Of a DNA stretch of 64,000 nucleotides, positions 37,296 through 45,860 are shown in pieces. How positions within the stretch are numbered: the stretch's first letter is position 1; each line of letters begins with the position of its first letter. The notes under the pieces were generated by a model. It was not told where the DNA came from and did no database searches. It saw only the letters and a list, made by a program, of their open reading frames with translations. Both the position numbers and the translations under genes were made by a program. This DNA is from Naasia sp. SYSU D00057. Its GTDB lineage: Bacteria; Actinomycetota; Actinomycetes; Actinomycetales; Microbacteriaceae. Location of the stretch: NCBI RefSeq assembly GCF_017916505.1, contig NZ_JAFMSZ010000004.1, positions 219,680-283,679 on the forward strand, in the 5' to 3' direction.

Positions 37296-38057
37296 GTGAA
37301 CGGGTCCGACCGTTTCACCGACTCCGCCGGCACGCCGTGGGCGGGACGGCACTTCACGCCGACCGCCTTCGACGGCGACGACGGGAGCGCCCCGCCCGTG
37401 CTGCTCGAGGCGCTGCGCGGCTTCCGCGCCCGGAGGGTGGGCGCGGCCGCCGTCGTCGACGCGGCTCGCGGCGTCCGGCTGCTCGTGCCGCTGCTCGCCC
37501 AGCTGGGGGAGACGGGCATCGGCCCGACCGGCAAGCAGGTGGACAAGAGCGCGGAGCTCGCCCTCGTGACCGTCGCCGGCCCGGATGGGCGCCGCGTGCT
37601 GCCGGCCTTCACCTCGGTCGAGGCGATGCGCGTCTGGAACCCGTCCGCGCGTCCGGTCCCCGCCGAGAGCGAGCGCGTCGCGCTGGCCGCGGCCGCCGAG
37701 GACACCGACCTGGTGGTGCTCGACGCCGGATCGGAGACCGAGTTCGTGCTGCGGCGTCCCGCGGTCTGGGCGCTCGGGCGCGGCACCCGCTGGATCCCCC
37801 CGCACGAGGACCGCGAGCTCGCGGCCGAGTTCGCGGCGACGTCCGCCGACCCCGCTGTCGTGGACGTCCGGCTCGTGCCCGGCGACCCCGACTCCCGGCT
37901 GCGCGGACCCGAGCTGCGCGTCGAGCTGCGGCTGGAACTCGGGCTGGACAGGGACGCGCTCGACGCCCTGCTCGCCCGCCTCGGGGAGCGCTGGTCGGCG
38001 AGCACGCTCATCGCGGAGCGCGTTGACTCGCTCGCCGTGACGGTCCTCGCCGGCTGA
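37296..38057 (+). CDS. SseB-family protein
   Basis: The 253-residue protein has the SseB N-terminal domain pattern (LLEALRGFRARRVGAAAVVDA, LLVPLLAQLGE, ALVTVAGPDGRRVLPAFTS, RPVPAESERVALAAA). Its function in actinobacteria is unknown, but it regularly follows priA. GTG 37296 begins three bases after the priA stop, so it is the last gene of the his transcription unit. Confidence 0.9.
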   Translation: MNGSDRFTDSAGTPWAGRHFTPTAFDGDDGSAPPVLLEALRGFRARRVGAAAVVDAARGVRLLVPLLAQLGETGIGPTGKQVDKSAELALVTVAGPDGRRVLPAFTSVEAMRVWNPSARPVPAESERVALAAAAEDTDLVVLDAGSETEFVLRRPAVWALGRGTRWIPPHEDRELAAEFAATSADPAVVDVRLVPGDPDSRLRGPELRVELRLELGLDRDALDALLARLGERWSASTLIAERVDSLAVTVLAG

Positions 38058-38099
38058 TCCCTTGACGGCGTTGCCGTGCAGGGCCAGGCTGATCGCGCG

Positions 38100-39461
38100 A
38101 TGGAGCAGGACGAGCACTCGGCCCTCGACCACGCGTCGGCTCACGCCCGGCGCTGGCTCGATCAAGTCGCCTCGCGCCGCGTTCCCGCCGCCGCCCGCAT
38201 CGGCGACGTGGCCGCCCGGCTGGGCACCGTCCTCCCCGAGTTCGGCACCCCCGCCGCCGAGGTGATCGACCGGCTCGTCGCCGCAGTGGAGCCCGGCCTC
38301 ATGGCCAGCCAGTCCGGCCGGTTCTTCGGCTGGGTGATGGGTTCGACCGTGCCCGCCGCCCTCGCCGCCGACTGGCTGGTCTCGGCGTGGGACCAGAACG
38401 CCGGGATGCGGGATGCGACGCCCGGAGTCGTGGCGGCCGAGGAGGTCGCCGCCCGCTGGCTCGTCGAGCTGCTCGGCATCCCGGACGACCCCGCGGTCGG
38501 GTTCACCACCGGCGCGACGACGGCGAACTTCGTGAGCCTCGCCGCCGCGCGCGGCCGGGTCCTCGCGCGGGCGGGCTGGGACTCGGCGCAGGGCCTCGCC
38601 GCCGGCCCGCGCGTGCGCGTGCTCGTGGGCGCCGAGCGGCACGGCTCCGTCGACCTCGCCCTCCGCTACCTGGGGCTCGGACTGCCCGAGACGGTCGGCG
38701 TCGACGCCCAGGGGCGCCTGGATCCGGCCCAGCTGCGGGTCGCACTCGCGGACTCGCAGGGACCGGTCATCGTCTGCCTGCAGGCGGGGAACATCCACTC
38801 GGGCGCGTTCGACCCGTTCGAGGATGCGATCGCCGAGGCGCACCGGGCGGGGGCCTGGGTCCACGTGGACGGCGCGTTCGGCCTCTGGGCGGCCGTCACG
38901 CCGCGCCTCTCCGCCCTGGTCGCCGGGATGGAGCAGGCCGACTCGTGGGCGACCGACGCCCACAAGACCCTCAACACGCCTTACGACTGCGGCATCGCGA
39001 TGGTGCAGGACGGCGACGCGCTGAGGGCCGCCATGAGCGTGCACCCGAGCTATCTGCTGACGTCCTCCGCGTTCGACCCGTTCGAGCACGTGCCGGAGAT
39101 GTCCCGCCGGGCGCGCGGGGTGCCCGTCTGGGCGGCGATCGCAAGCCTCGGCGCCGCCGGGGTGCGCGAGCTCGTGGAGGGTCTCGTGGCCGCGGCGTCG
39201 GGCCTCGCCGAGGGGCTCGCTCGCATCCCGGGCGTCCGCATCCTCAACGACGTCGTCTACACCCAGGTCAGCGCGGCGTTCGAGACGCCGGACCGCACGC
39301 GCGAGGTGTTCGCGCGCATCCTCGAGGAGGGGACCGTGATGCCGTCCGCCAGCGTGTGGCGGGACGAGCCGGTGATCCGGTTCTCGGTCAGCTCCTGGCG
39401 CACGGGCGCCGCGGAGGTGGCGGAGACGGTCGCCGCCGTCGAGCGCGCCGCGCTCAGATGA
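38100..39461 (+). CDS. PLP-dependent group II decarboxylase/aminotransferase-like enzyme
   Basis: The product is about 453 residues with the group II decarboxylase fold: GFTTGATTANF, AERHGSVDLALRYLG, WVHVDGAFGLWA and the PLP Lys in TDAHKTLNTPYDCG. The substrate could be an aromatic amino acid or glutamate, but it cannot be assigned. Two starts are possible, GTG 38076 and ATG 38100, neither with a clear Shine-Dalgarno. Its last eight bases overlap the end of the convergent DUF1844 gene. Confidence 0.9.
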   Translation: MEQDEHSALDHASAHARRWLDQVASRRVPAAARIGDVAARLGTVLPEFGTPAAEVIDRLVAAVEPGLMASQSGRFFGWVMGSTVPAALAADWLVSAWDQNAGMRDATPGVVAAEEVAARWLVELLGIPDDPAVGFTTGATTANFVSLAAARGRVLARAGWDSAQGLAAGPRVRVLVGAERHGSVDLALRYLGLGLPETVGVDAQGRLDPAQLRVALADSQGPVIVCLQAGNIHSGAFDPFEDAIAEAHRAGAWVHVDGAFGLWAAVTPRLSALVAGMEQADSWATDAHKTLNTPYDCGIAMVQDGDALRAAMSVHPSYLLTSSAFDPFEHVPEMSRRARGVPVWAAIASLGAAGVRELVEGLVAAASGLAEGLARIPGVRILNDVVYTQVSAAFETPDRTREVFARILEEGTVMPSASVWRDEPVIRFSVSSWRTGAAEVAETVAAVERAALR

Positions 39462-39807
39462 CGGAGCCGGTGTACTTCTCGCCCGGACCGGCGCCGGGAG
39501 CGTCCGGGTAGGGCGACGCCTCGCGGAAGGCCAGCTGCACCGAGCGCAGCCCGTCGCGCAGCGCGCGCGCGTGGTGGTCGCCGAGGTGAGGAGCGCTCGC
39601 GGTGACGAGGCCGGCGAGAGCGTCGATGAGCTTGCGCGCCTCGTCGAGGTCCGCCGCCGCATCCGGCTCCTCGCCGAGGCCGCACTTCACGGCCGCGGCG
39701 CTCAGCAGGTGGACCGCGACGGTGTTGATCACCTCGACGGCCGGCACCTCCGCGATGTCGCGGACGTACTCGCCGGCGGTCTCGTCGGGCGCTGCGGAGT
39801 CGGACAT
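39454..39807 (-). CDS. DUF1844 protein
   Basis: The 117-residue protein has the DUF1844 pattern: [28 protein letters not shown], then [19 protein letters not shown] 39807 follows AAGGGGA on the minus strand; the longer upstream frame overlaps the infC promoter and is rejected. The family is found next to infC in actinobacteria and has no known function. Confidence 0.92.
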   Translation of the reverse strand: MSDSAAPDETAGEYVRDIAEVPAVEVINTVAVHLLSAAAVKCGLGEEPDAAADLDEARKLIDALAGLVTASAPHLGDHHARALRDGLRSVQLAFREASPYPDAPGAGPGEKYTGSVI

Positions 39808-39840
39808 GGGGGTCCCCTTCGATCGGCGGGCTCGCTCTGC

Positions 39841-39846
39841 TATCCT
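39841..39846 (+). promoter_or_regulatory. -10 hexamer TATCCT of the infC-rpmI-rplT operon
   Basis: It lies 215 bases before infC, so this operon has a long leader, in contrast to the leaderless genes around it. Confidence 0.6.
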
Positions 39847-39851
39847 TGTGC

Positions 39852-40061
39852 GGGCCCCGGGAGCGATCCCGGACAGAAAAGTGGAGAGATCTCCCACCCG
39901 CGTCGACCGCCTCAACAGGTTACCGGGTTCAGGCACTCCCCCCGCGCAGCTCGATCGGGCGGGGAGATCGGGTGCTGAAGAGGGCGTGCCGACGTGCGCG
40001 CCCGGAGAACGCTCTGCTCTTCTCGGCCGCTCCACGCGATGTGCGTGGACGCGAGGAAAGA
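39852..40061 (+). promoter_or_regulatory. Structured infC leader
   Basis: The 210-base leader contains CCGGGA-GCGA-TCCCGG (39857-39872), a near-palindrome at about 39881-39897, and TCCACGC/GCGTGGA (40031-40037 with 40043-40049) directly before the Shine-Dalgarno at 40052-40060. Leaders of infC-rpmI-rplT operons are autoregulated by L20 or IF3 in other bacteria; the same is suspected here. Confidence 0.5.
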
Positions 40062-40709
40062 GTGAAGGAGCAGCGCATCAGCGATCCCCGTACCAACGAC
40101 CGCATCCGAGTGCCGGAAGTCCGGCTCGTCGGACCGGGCGGCGAGCAGGTCGGCATCGTGCCGATCGAGGTCGCCATCCGTCTCGCGCGTGAAGCGGACC
40201 TCGACCTCGTCGAGGTCGCGCCGAACTCGCGCCCGCCGGTCGCGAAGATCATGGACTACGGGAAGTTCAAGTACGAGACGGCGCAGAAGGCCAAGGAGGC
40301 CCGTCGCAACCAGGCGAACACCATCCTCAAGGAGGTCCGGTTCCGCCTGAAGATCGACGCCCACGACTACGAGACCAAGCGCAAGCGCGCCGAGGGGTTC
40401 TTGAAGGCGGGGGACAAGGTCAAGGCGATGATCCTCTTCCGCGGCCGCGAGCAGTCCCGCCCCGACCAGGGCGTGCGCCTGCTGCAGCGCTTCGCCGAGG
40501 ACGTCAGCGAGTTCGGATCCGTCGAGTCGACCCCGACCATCGACGGCCGCAACATGGTGATGATCATCGGCCCGCACAAGAACAAGGCGGACGCCAAGGC
40601 CGAGGCCGCAGCGCGTCGCGCCAGCAACAAGACGGCGGGAGCCCCCGCCGGTGAGACCTCCGACGCCGGGACCCCCGACGCCGCCACCACCAAGGAGACC
40701 AATGCCTAA
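40062..40709 (+). CDS. infC: Translation initiation factor IF-3
   Basis: The 215-residue protein has [20 protein letters not shown] and [14 protein letters not shown] in the N domain, then [16 protein letters not shown] in the C domain. A Thr/Ala/Gly-rich tail of about 35 residues follows. GTG 40062 is set by GAGGAAAG six bases upstream; no AUU-type start is needed, unlike infC in many bacteria. The stop overlaps rpmI by eight bases. Confidence 0.95.
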   Translation: MKEQRISDPRTNDRIRVPEVRLVGPGGEQVGIVPIEVAIRLAREADLDLVEVAPNSRPPVAKIMDYGKFKYETAQKAKEARRNQANTILKEVRFRLKIDAHDYETKRKRAEGFLKAGDKVKAMILFRGREQSRPDQGVRLLQRFAEDVSEFGSVESTPTIDGRNMVMIIGPHKNKADAKAEAAARRASNKTAGAPAGETSDAGTPDAATTKETNA

Positions 40710-40896
40710 GCAGAAGACCCACTCCGGGTCCAAGAAGCGCTTCAAGATCACCGGCAGCGGCAAGCTGATCAAGCAGCAGGCCGGGATGCGCCACAACCTG
40801 GAGGGCAAGGCCAGCAAGCGCACGCGCCGCCTCAACCAGGACCAGGTGCTATCCGCGCCGGACACCAAGGTCGCCAAGAAGCTCCTCGGCCTCTGA
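40702..40896 (+). CDS. rpmI: 50S ribosomal protein L35
   Basis: The 64-residue basic protein reads [20 protein letters not shown] at its start and ends AKKLLGL, the full L35 family. ATG 40702 has AAGGAGA inside infC. Confidence 0.97.
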   Translation: MPKQKTHSGSKKRFKITGSGKLIKQQAGMRHNLEGKASKRTRRLNQDQVLSAPDTKVAKKLLGL

Positions 40897-40925
40897 GCCG
40901 CACGACCCTTACGAAGGACTGAGAA

Positions 40926-41315
40926 ATGGCAAGAGTCAAGAGGGCCGTCAACGCCCACAAGAAGCGCCGGGTCATCCTCGAGCGCGCCGAGGGCTACCGC
41001 GGTCAGCGGTCGCGCCTCTACCGCAAGGCGAAGGAGCAGGTCACCCACTCCCTCGTCTACGCGTACCGTGACCGCCGGGCCCGCAAGGGCGACTTCCGTC
41101 GCCTCTGGATCCAGCGCATCAACGCGGCCGCCCGCGAGCAGGGCCTCACCTACAACCGGTTCATCCAGGGCCTCGGCCTCGCCGGTGTCGAGGTGGACCG
41201 CCGCATCCTCGCCGAGCTCGCCGTGAACGAGCCCGCGACCTTCGCGGCCCTCGTCGAGACGGCTCGCGCCGCCCTCCCGGCCGACACGTCGGCCCCCGCG
41301 ACGCCCGCCGCGTAG
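40926..41315 (+). CDS. rplT: 50S ribosomal protein L20
   Basis: The 129-residue protein starts [20 protein letters not shown] and has [19 protein letters not shown]; the last 12 residues are an Ala/Thr/Pro tail. L20 is an early assembly factor of the large subunit and often an autogenous repressor of this operon. A strong terminator follows. Confidence 0.97.
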   Translation: MARVKRAVNAHKKRRVILERAEGYRGQRSRLYRKAKEQVTHSLVYAYRDRRARKGDFRRLWIQRINAAAREQGLTYNRFIQGLGLAGVEVDRRILAELAVNEPATFAALVETARAALPADTSAPATPAA

Positions 41316-41322
41316 CACCTCT

Positions 41323-41378
41323 CGAACTGCCCGGTTCGACCGCTCCCTCCGGGATGGGCGGCGGAATCGGGCAGTTCG
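41323..41378 (+). terminator. Intrinsic terminator after rplT
   Basis: CGAACTGCCCG (41323-41333) and CGGGCAGTTCG (41368-41378) form a perfect 11-bp stem around a long GC-rich loop. Confidence 0.8.
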
Positions 41379-41387
41379 GCGTTTAAG

Positions 41388-41393
41388 TAGGCT
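41388..41393 (+). promoter_or_regulatory. -10 hexamer TAGGCT, leaderless start of SpoU methyltransferase
   Basis: The hexamer ends six bases before ATG 41400. Confidence 0.55.
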
Positions 41394-41399
41394 GGAGCC

Positions 41400-42200
41400 A
41401 TGCTCGACAACCCCCGGTCGCCCCGCGTCCGGGCCGTCGCCAAGCTCGGCCGGAAGCAGGCGCGCACGGAGACGGGGCAGTTCCTGCTCGAGGGGCCTCA
41501 GGCGGTGGGTGAGGCGCTGGCCTGGCGCCCGGAGCTGCTCGTCGAGCTCTTCGCGACGCCCACCGCGCTCGAGCGGCACCCCGGCATCGGGGACGCCGCC
41601 GCGGCGGCCGGCCTCGAGGTGGAGTTCGTCACGGAGCAGGTGCTCGAGACGATGGCCGACACCGTCACCCCGCAGGGGTTCGTCGCGGTGTGCGCGCAGT
41701 TCCCGACCTCGGTGCGGACGATCTTCGCGGAGCAGCCGCGCCTCGTGGCCGTGCTGGAGGAGGTCCGGGATCCGGGCAACGCCGGCACCATCATCCGCGC
41801 CGCCGACGCGGCGGGGGCGGATGCCGTCGTCCTGACCGGCCGAACCGTCGACCTCTACAACCCGAAGGTGGTGCGGGCCACCACCGGCTCGCTCTTCCAC
41901 CTGCCCGTCGCGGTGGGCGCCGACCTCGCCGCCGTCGCCGACCGGGCGCGCGCGGCCGGGCTGCAGATCCTCGCCGCCGACATCAAGGGCGACGACCTCC
42001 TCACCGCCCGCCAGGAGGGCACCCTCGCCGCGCCGACAGCCTGGGTGTTCGGCAACGAGGCGCACGGCCTCGACGACGAGCGGCTCGCCCGCGCCGACCG
42101 CGCCCTCGCCGTCCCCGTCTACGGCTCGGCCGAGTCCATGAACCTGGCGACCGCCGCGTCCGTCTGCCTGTACGAGAGCGCGTTCGCCCAGCGCTCCTAG
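41400..42200 (+). CDS. SpoU-family RNA 2'-O-methyltransferase
   Basis: The 266-residue protein has a short substrate-binding N-terminal domain and a SPOUT knot: motif 1 [20 protein letters not shown], motif 2 VFGNEAHGL, motif 3 [18 protein letters not shown]. It methylates tRNA or rRNA, with the site not predictable. Its position between rplT and pheS is conserved in actinobacteria, although here a transporter operon and a radical-SAM gene are inserted before pheS. Confidence 0.93.
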   Translation: MLDNPRSPRVRAVAKLGRKQARTETGQFLLEGPQAVGEALAWRPELLVELFATPTALERHPGIGDAAAAAGLEVEFVTEQVLETMADTVTPQGFVAVCAQFPTSVRTIFAEQPRLVAVLEEVRDPGNAGTIIRAADAAGADAVVLTGRTVDLYNPKVVRATTGSLFHLPVAVGADLAAVADRARAAGLQILAADIKGDDLLTARQEGTLAAPTAWVFGNEAHGLDDERLARADRALAVPVYGSAESMNLATAASVCLYESAFAQRS

Positions 42201-42225
42201 CCCGCCCGCGGGTCGTACAGGCGCG

Positions 42226-42282
42226 CGAGATGCCACTTTTCGCCCCTATTCGGGCGGAATGAGGGCGGAAAGTGGCATCTCG
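42226..42282 (+). terminator. 20-bp inverted repeat after SpoU methyltransferase
   Basis: Bases 42226-42245 and 42263-42282 are complementary over 20 positions with a single G-U wobble; the loop is 17 bases and itself contains a CGGGCGG stretch. It begins 26 bases after the stop and is probably a terminator, though unusually long and AT-rich for this genome. Confidence 0.7.
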
Positions 42283-42430
42283 GCATCCTGGCGGTGCTGA
42301 TCGACGAGCGGATCGCGCGGCCGGTCGTCCTTCGTTCCCACCTCCGGTGAGGGCCGCCGGATGCCGCGCGCGAGGTTTCAAGGCGGTAACGGTCCCCGCG
42401 GGGGTCTGTCCGCCGCGCCCCCGCTCTTCC

Positions 42431-42436
42431 TAGGGT
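42431..42436 (+). promoter_or_regulatory. -10 hexamer TAGGGT, leaderless start of glutamate ABC operon
   Basis: The hexamer ends six bases before ATG 42443. Confidence 0.6.
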
Positions 42437-42442
42437 GAGGCC

Positions 42443-43228
42443 ATGGCCTCGTCTCCGCTGCCCGCGACAGCGTCGTCCCAGGGTGGGGCCGAGGCTCCCC
42501 TCGTCGTCCTCGACCGCGTGAACAAGCACTTCGGCAAGCTGCACGTGCTGAAGGACATCACCACCAGCGTCCGATCCGGCGAGGTCGTCGTCGTCATCGG
42601 GCCGAGCGGCTCCGGCAAGTCCACCCTCTGCCGCGCGATCAACCGCCTCGAGACGATCGACTCGGGCACGATCACCATCGACGGTGTGCCGCTGCCGGAG
42701 GAGGGCGCGGCCCTCGCCCGTCTGCGGGCCGACGTCGGCATGGTGTTCCAGTCGTTCAACCTCTTCGCCCACAAGACCGTGCTGCAGAACGTCACCCTCG
42801 GCCCCATGCGCGTTCGCGGCCTGGACCGCGCCGAGGCCGAGAAGCGGGCGATGGAGCTGCTCGACCGCGTGGGCGTCGCCAACCAGGCGAGCAAGCTGCC
42901 CGCTCAGCTCTCCGGCGGTCAGCAGCAGCGCGTCGCCATCGCGCGGGCCCTCGCGATGCAGCCGAAGCTGATGCTCTTCGACGAGCCCACCTCGGCGCTC
43001 GACCCGGAGATGATCAACGAGGTCCTCGACGTCATCACCGGCCTCGCCCGAGACGGCATGACGATGATCGTCGTCACCCACGAGATGGGCTTCGCCCGTC
43101 GTGCGGCCGACCGGGTGCTGTTCATGGCCGACGGTCAGCTCGTCGAGGACGCCGCCCCCGTCGAGTTCTTCGAACGGCCGAAGAGCGACCGGGCGAAGGA
43201 CTTCCTCTCCAAGATCCTCAGCCACTAG
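42443..43228 (+). CDS. gluA: Amino acid ABC transporter ATP-binding protein (GluA type)
   Basis: The 261-residue ATPase has Walker A GPSGSGKSTLCRAINRLE, VFQSFNLFAHKTVLQNV, signature LSGGQQQRVAIARALAM and Walker B LMLFDEPTSALDPEM, the polar amino acid uptake (PAAT) subtype. It energises the importer encoded by the following three genes. The order A-B-C-D matches the glutamate system of corynebacteria, the basis for the symbols. Confidence 0.93.
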   Translation: MASSPLPATASSQGGAEAPLVVLDRVNKHFGKLHVLKDITTSVRSGEVVVVIGPSGSGKSTLCRAINRLETIDSGTITIDGVPLPEEGAALARLRADVGMVFQSFNLFAHKTVLQNVTLGPMRVRGLDRAEAEKRAMELLDRVGVANQASKLPAQLSGGQQQRVAIARALAMQPKLMLFDEPTSALDPEMINEVLDVITGLARDGMTMIVVTHEMGFARRAADRVLFMADGQLVEDAAPVEFFERPKSDRAKDFLSKILSH

Positions 43229-43279
43229 CCAGGGGTCGACGGAGCGGTCGGCACCACCAACCACCAGAGAGGAACTCCG

Positions 43280-44218
43280 ATGAGAACCAAGCGATACGCA
43301 GCCGCCATCACCGCGGCTTTCGTCGTCACGGCCCTCGCCGCCTGCGGCGCGCCCGGCAGCGCCGGCGGCGGCGGTGGGGGAGGCGGCGGCACCACCTCGC
43401 CCAGCGCCGGAGCGGAGACCGGCGACGGCCCCTACGCGCTCGAGATCGAGGAGAACCCCGAGTTCGAGGCAGGCACCACGATGGCGACGCTCGCCGAGGC
43501 CGGCACGATGACGATCGGCACCAAGTTCGACCAGCCACTGTTCGGCCTGCTCGGCACGGGTGACGTGCCGGAGGGCTTCGACGTCGCCATCGGCGCCCTC
43601 GTCGCCTCGAAGCTCGGGATCCCGTTCGACTCGATCGAATGGACCGAGACGCCGTCGAACATCCGCGAGACCGCCATCCAGAACGGCGACGTGGACATCG
43701 TCGTGGCGACCTACACGATCAACGACAAGCGCAAGGAGCTGATCGACTTCGCCGGCCCGTACTTCGTGGCCGGCCAGGCGATCATGGTCCTCGCCGACAA
43801 CGAGGACATCACCGGTCCGGAGGACCTCGAGGGTCAGCCCGTCTGCTCCGTCGAGGGCTCGACGCCCGCAGCGACGATCGTCGACGAGTACGGCGCGGAG
43901 CTGTTCGCGACCGACGTCTACAGCAACTGCCTCGACCCGCTGCGCAACGGCGACGTCGTCGCGGTGACGACGGACAATGTGATCCTCTCCGGCTTCGTCG
44001 CCCAGAACGAGCCCGAGTTCAAGCTGGCCGGCGACGGCGAGACGTTCACCGAGGAGCCGTACGGCATCGGCCTCAAGAAGGACGACCAGGCGTTCCGCGA
44101 CTTCATCAACGACGTCCTCGAGGAGTCCTTCGACGACGGCACCTGGGCGCGCCTGTTCGAGCAGACGGCCGGCCAGGTCCTGCCCGTCCCGGACCCGCCG
44201 ACGGTCGACCGCTACTAG
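43280..44218 (+). CDS. gluB: Glutamate-type solute-binding lipoprotein
   Basis: The 312-residue family 3 binding protein has a signal peptide with lipobox LAACGAP (Cys at about residue 22), a Gly-run linker, then SBP_bac_3 features: IGTKFDQPLFGL, FDVAIGALVASKLG and VDIVVATYTINDKRKELIDFAGPYF. It captures glutamate or a related amino acid outside the membrane. ATG 43280 follows GAGAGGAAC. Confidence 0.92.
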   Translation: MRTKRYAAAITAAFVVTALAACGAPGSAGGGGGGGGGTTSPSAGAETGDGPYALEIEENPEFEAGTTMATLAEAGTMTIGTKFDQPLFGLLGTGDVPEGFDVAIGALVASKLGIPFDSIEWTETPSNIRETAIQNGDVDIVVATYTINDKRKELIDFAGPYFVAGQAIMVLADNEDITGPEDLEGQPVCSVEGSTPAATIVDEYGAELFATDVYSNCLDPLRNGDVVAVTTDNVILSGFVAQNEPEFKLAGDGETFTEEPYGIGLKKDDQAFRDFINDVLEESFDDGTWARLFEQTAGQVLPVPDPPTVDRY

Positions 44219-44282
44219 CAGCCGGCACAGTCGCGGCGCGTCCTCCACGGGCGCGCCGCCACTGCCGACGGGAGGGACCCGG

Positions 44283-44930
44283 ATGGGCGCGATCGCCGCC
44301 AACCTCGACCTGTTCCTGCTGGGCTTCGGCAACACCCTGCTGATGCTCGGCGGGACAGTGCTGTTCGCGCTGCCGCTCGGGATACTCGTCGCGGCGATGC
44401 GGATCAGCCCGTTCGGCAGCCTCCGGGTCACCTCCGCCGTCTACACGGAGCTGCTGCGGAACACGCCGCTCACGCTCGTGTTCTTCTTCATGGCGTTCGT
44501 CGCGCCGCGCCTCGGCATCGACATCCCGTTCATCCCCTCGGCGATCGTCGCCCTCACGCTCTACACGTCGCCGTTCTTCGCGGAGGCGATCCGGTCCGGC
44601 ATCAACTCGGTGCCGGTCGGGCAGGCGGAGGCGGCCCGCAGCATCGGCCTCGGCTTCGGGCAGACGCTCGCGCTGGTCGTGCTGCCGCAGGCGATCCGGT
44701 CGGTGATCCCCCCGCTCATCAACGTGATCATCGCCCTGACGAAGAACACCTCGGTCGCGACCGGGTTCTTCGTGTTCACCCTCGTCAGCGTCCTCACGCG
44801 ACTCATCCGCAGCAATCCCGGGGATCTCGTGGCGCTGTTCCTCGGCATCGCCGCCTGCTACCTGCTCATCACGATCCCGCTCGGCCGCATCGCCGACCGG
44901 CTCGAGCGACGAGTGGCGGTGCTCCGATGA
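44283..44930 (+). CDS. gluC: Amino acid ABC transporter permease (GluC type)
   Basis: The 215-residue His/Glu/Gln/Arg-type permease has about five helices and the EAA-loop INSVPVGQAEAARSIGLGFGQTL. ATG 44283 follows GGAGGGAC. It overlaps gluD by four bases (ATGA), so the two permeases are translated together and form the heterodimeric channel. Confidence 0.93.
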   Translation: MGAIAANLDLFLLGFGNTLLMLGGTVLFALPLGILVAAMRISPFGSLRVTSAVYTELLRNTPLTLVFFFMAFVAPRLGIDIPFIPSAIVALTLYTSPFFAEAIRSGINSVPVGQAEAARSIGLGFGQTLALVVLPQAIRSVIPPLINVIIALTKNTSVATGFFVFTLVSVLTRLIRSNPGDLVALFLGIAACYLLITIPLGRIADRLERRVAVLR

Positions 44931-45805
44931 CCAGCGTGCTCTACGACGCACCGGGCCCGAAGACCCGGCGCACCTCGCGCATCGTCTCGGCGGTCATCGG
45001 CGTCGTGCTCGTCGCCGCGGTCGGCTACGCGCTGTTCCGGCTGAGCGGGCAGGGCCTCTTCGACGCCGACCGGTGGGACATCTTCAACGACCCGCTGGTC
45101 TGGCTCGACCTGCTCCGCGCGCTCGGCGTCACCCTCCAGGCCGCGCTCTACGCCTCGGTGCTCGCGATCCTGCTCGGCATGGTCATCTCCCTGCTCCGCA
45201 TGTCGACGAACCCGGTCATCCGGGTGCCCGTCACCGTCGTGCTCGAGTTCCTGCGCGGGCTGCCCGTGCTGCTGATGATGGTCTTCTTCTGGGGCGTGCT
45301 CGGTCTCGACCCGTTCGTCGCCGTCGTGCTGGCGCTCACCCTCTACAACGGGGCGATCATCGGCGAGGCGCTGCGATCCGGCCTCGTCGCGCTGCCCCGC
45401 GGCCAGCGCGAGTCGGGCCTCGCCATCGGGCTCACCGGGATGCAGTCGCGGCTCCTCATCGAGTTCCCTCAGGCCTTCCGCAACATGCTGCCGATCATCG
45501 TCGCGCAGCTGGTCGTGCTGCTGAAGGACACGTCCCTCGGCTACATCGTCAGCATGCAGGAGCTGATCCGGCGCGGCCGTCTGACGGCCGAGTTCTTCGG
45601 CGCGAGCCAGTACGGCTTCTCGGTGTTCGTCGTGATGGTCGCGATGTACCTCGCCGTGAACCTGTCGGTGTCCGCGCTCGCGCGCTTCCTGGCCCGGCGC
45701 CGCGGCCAGCGGGTCGACCCGCTGCAGGCGGTCGCCTCCGCGCAGGCGCCCGCCGAGTCAGCTGCCGCCTCCGCGGGGCCGGGCGGCGACCGCCCGTCGA
45801 CCTAG
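44927..45805 (+). CDS. gluD: Amino acid ABC transporter permease (GluD type)
   Basis: The 292-residue permease is longer than GluC, with a cytoplasmic N-terminal segment, about five to six helices, EAA-loop VALPRGQRESGLAIGLTGMQ and an Ala/Pro-rich C-terminal tail. It completes the ABC importer. The end is 55 bases from the convergent radical-SAM gene. Confidence 0.93.
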   Translation: MTSVLYDAPGPKTRRTSRIVSAVIGVVLVAAVGYALFRLSGQGLFDADRWDIFNDPLVWLDLLRALGVTLQAALYASVLAILLGMVISLLRMSTNPVIRVPVTVVLEFLRGLPVLLMMVFFWGVLGLDPFVAVVLALTLYNGAIIGEALRSGLVALPRGQRESGLAIGLTGMQSRLLIEFPQAFRNMLPIIVAQLVVLLKDTSLGYIVSMQELIRRGRLTAEFFGASQYGFSVFVVMVAMYLAVNLSVSALARFLARRRGQRVDPLQAVASAQAPAESAAASAGPGGDRPST

Positions 45806-45860
45806 CGGCGGAAGCAGAGGCTGCGCTCGGCAGGCGCGGCGCCTCAGCCGGCGCCCCGAC

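Noticed and set aside
39808..40035. N-terminal extension of the DUF1844 gene
   Set aside because: It would be antisense to the infC promoter and leader; ATG 39807 has a good Shine-Dalgarno and matches the family start.
40651..40701. Longer rpmI start at 40651
   Set aside because: The upstream codons lie inside infC and give a Pro/Thr run foreign to L35; ATG 40702 with AAGGAGA gives the standard N-terminus.
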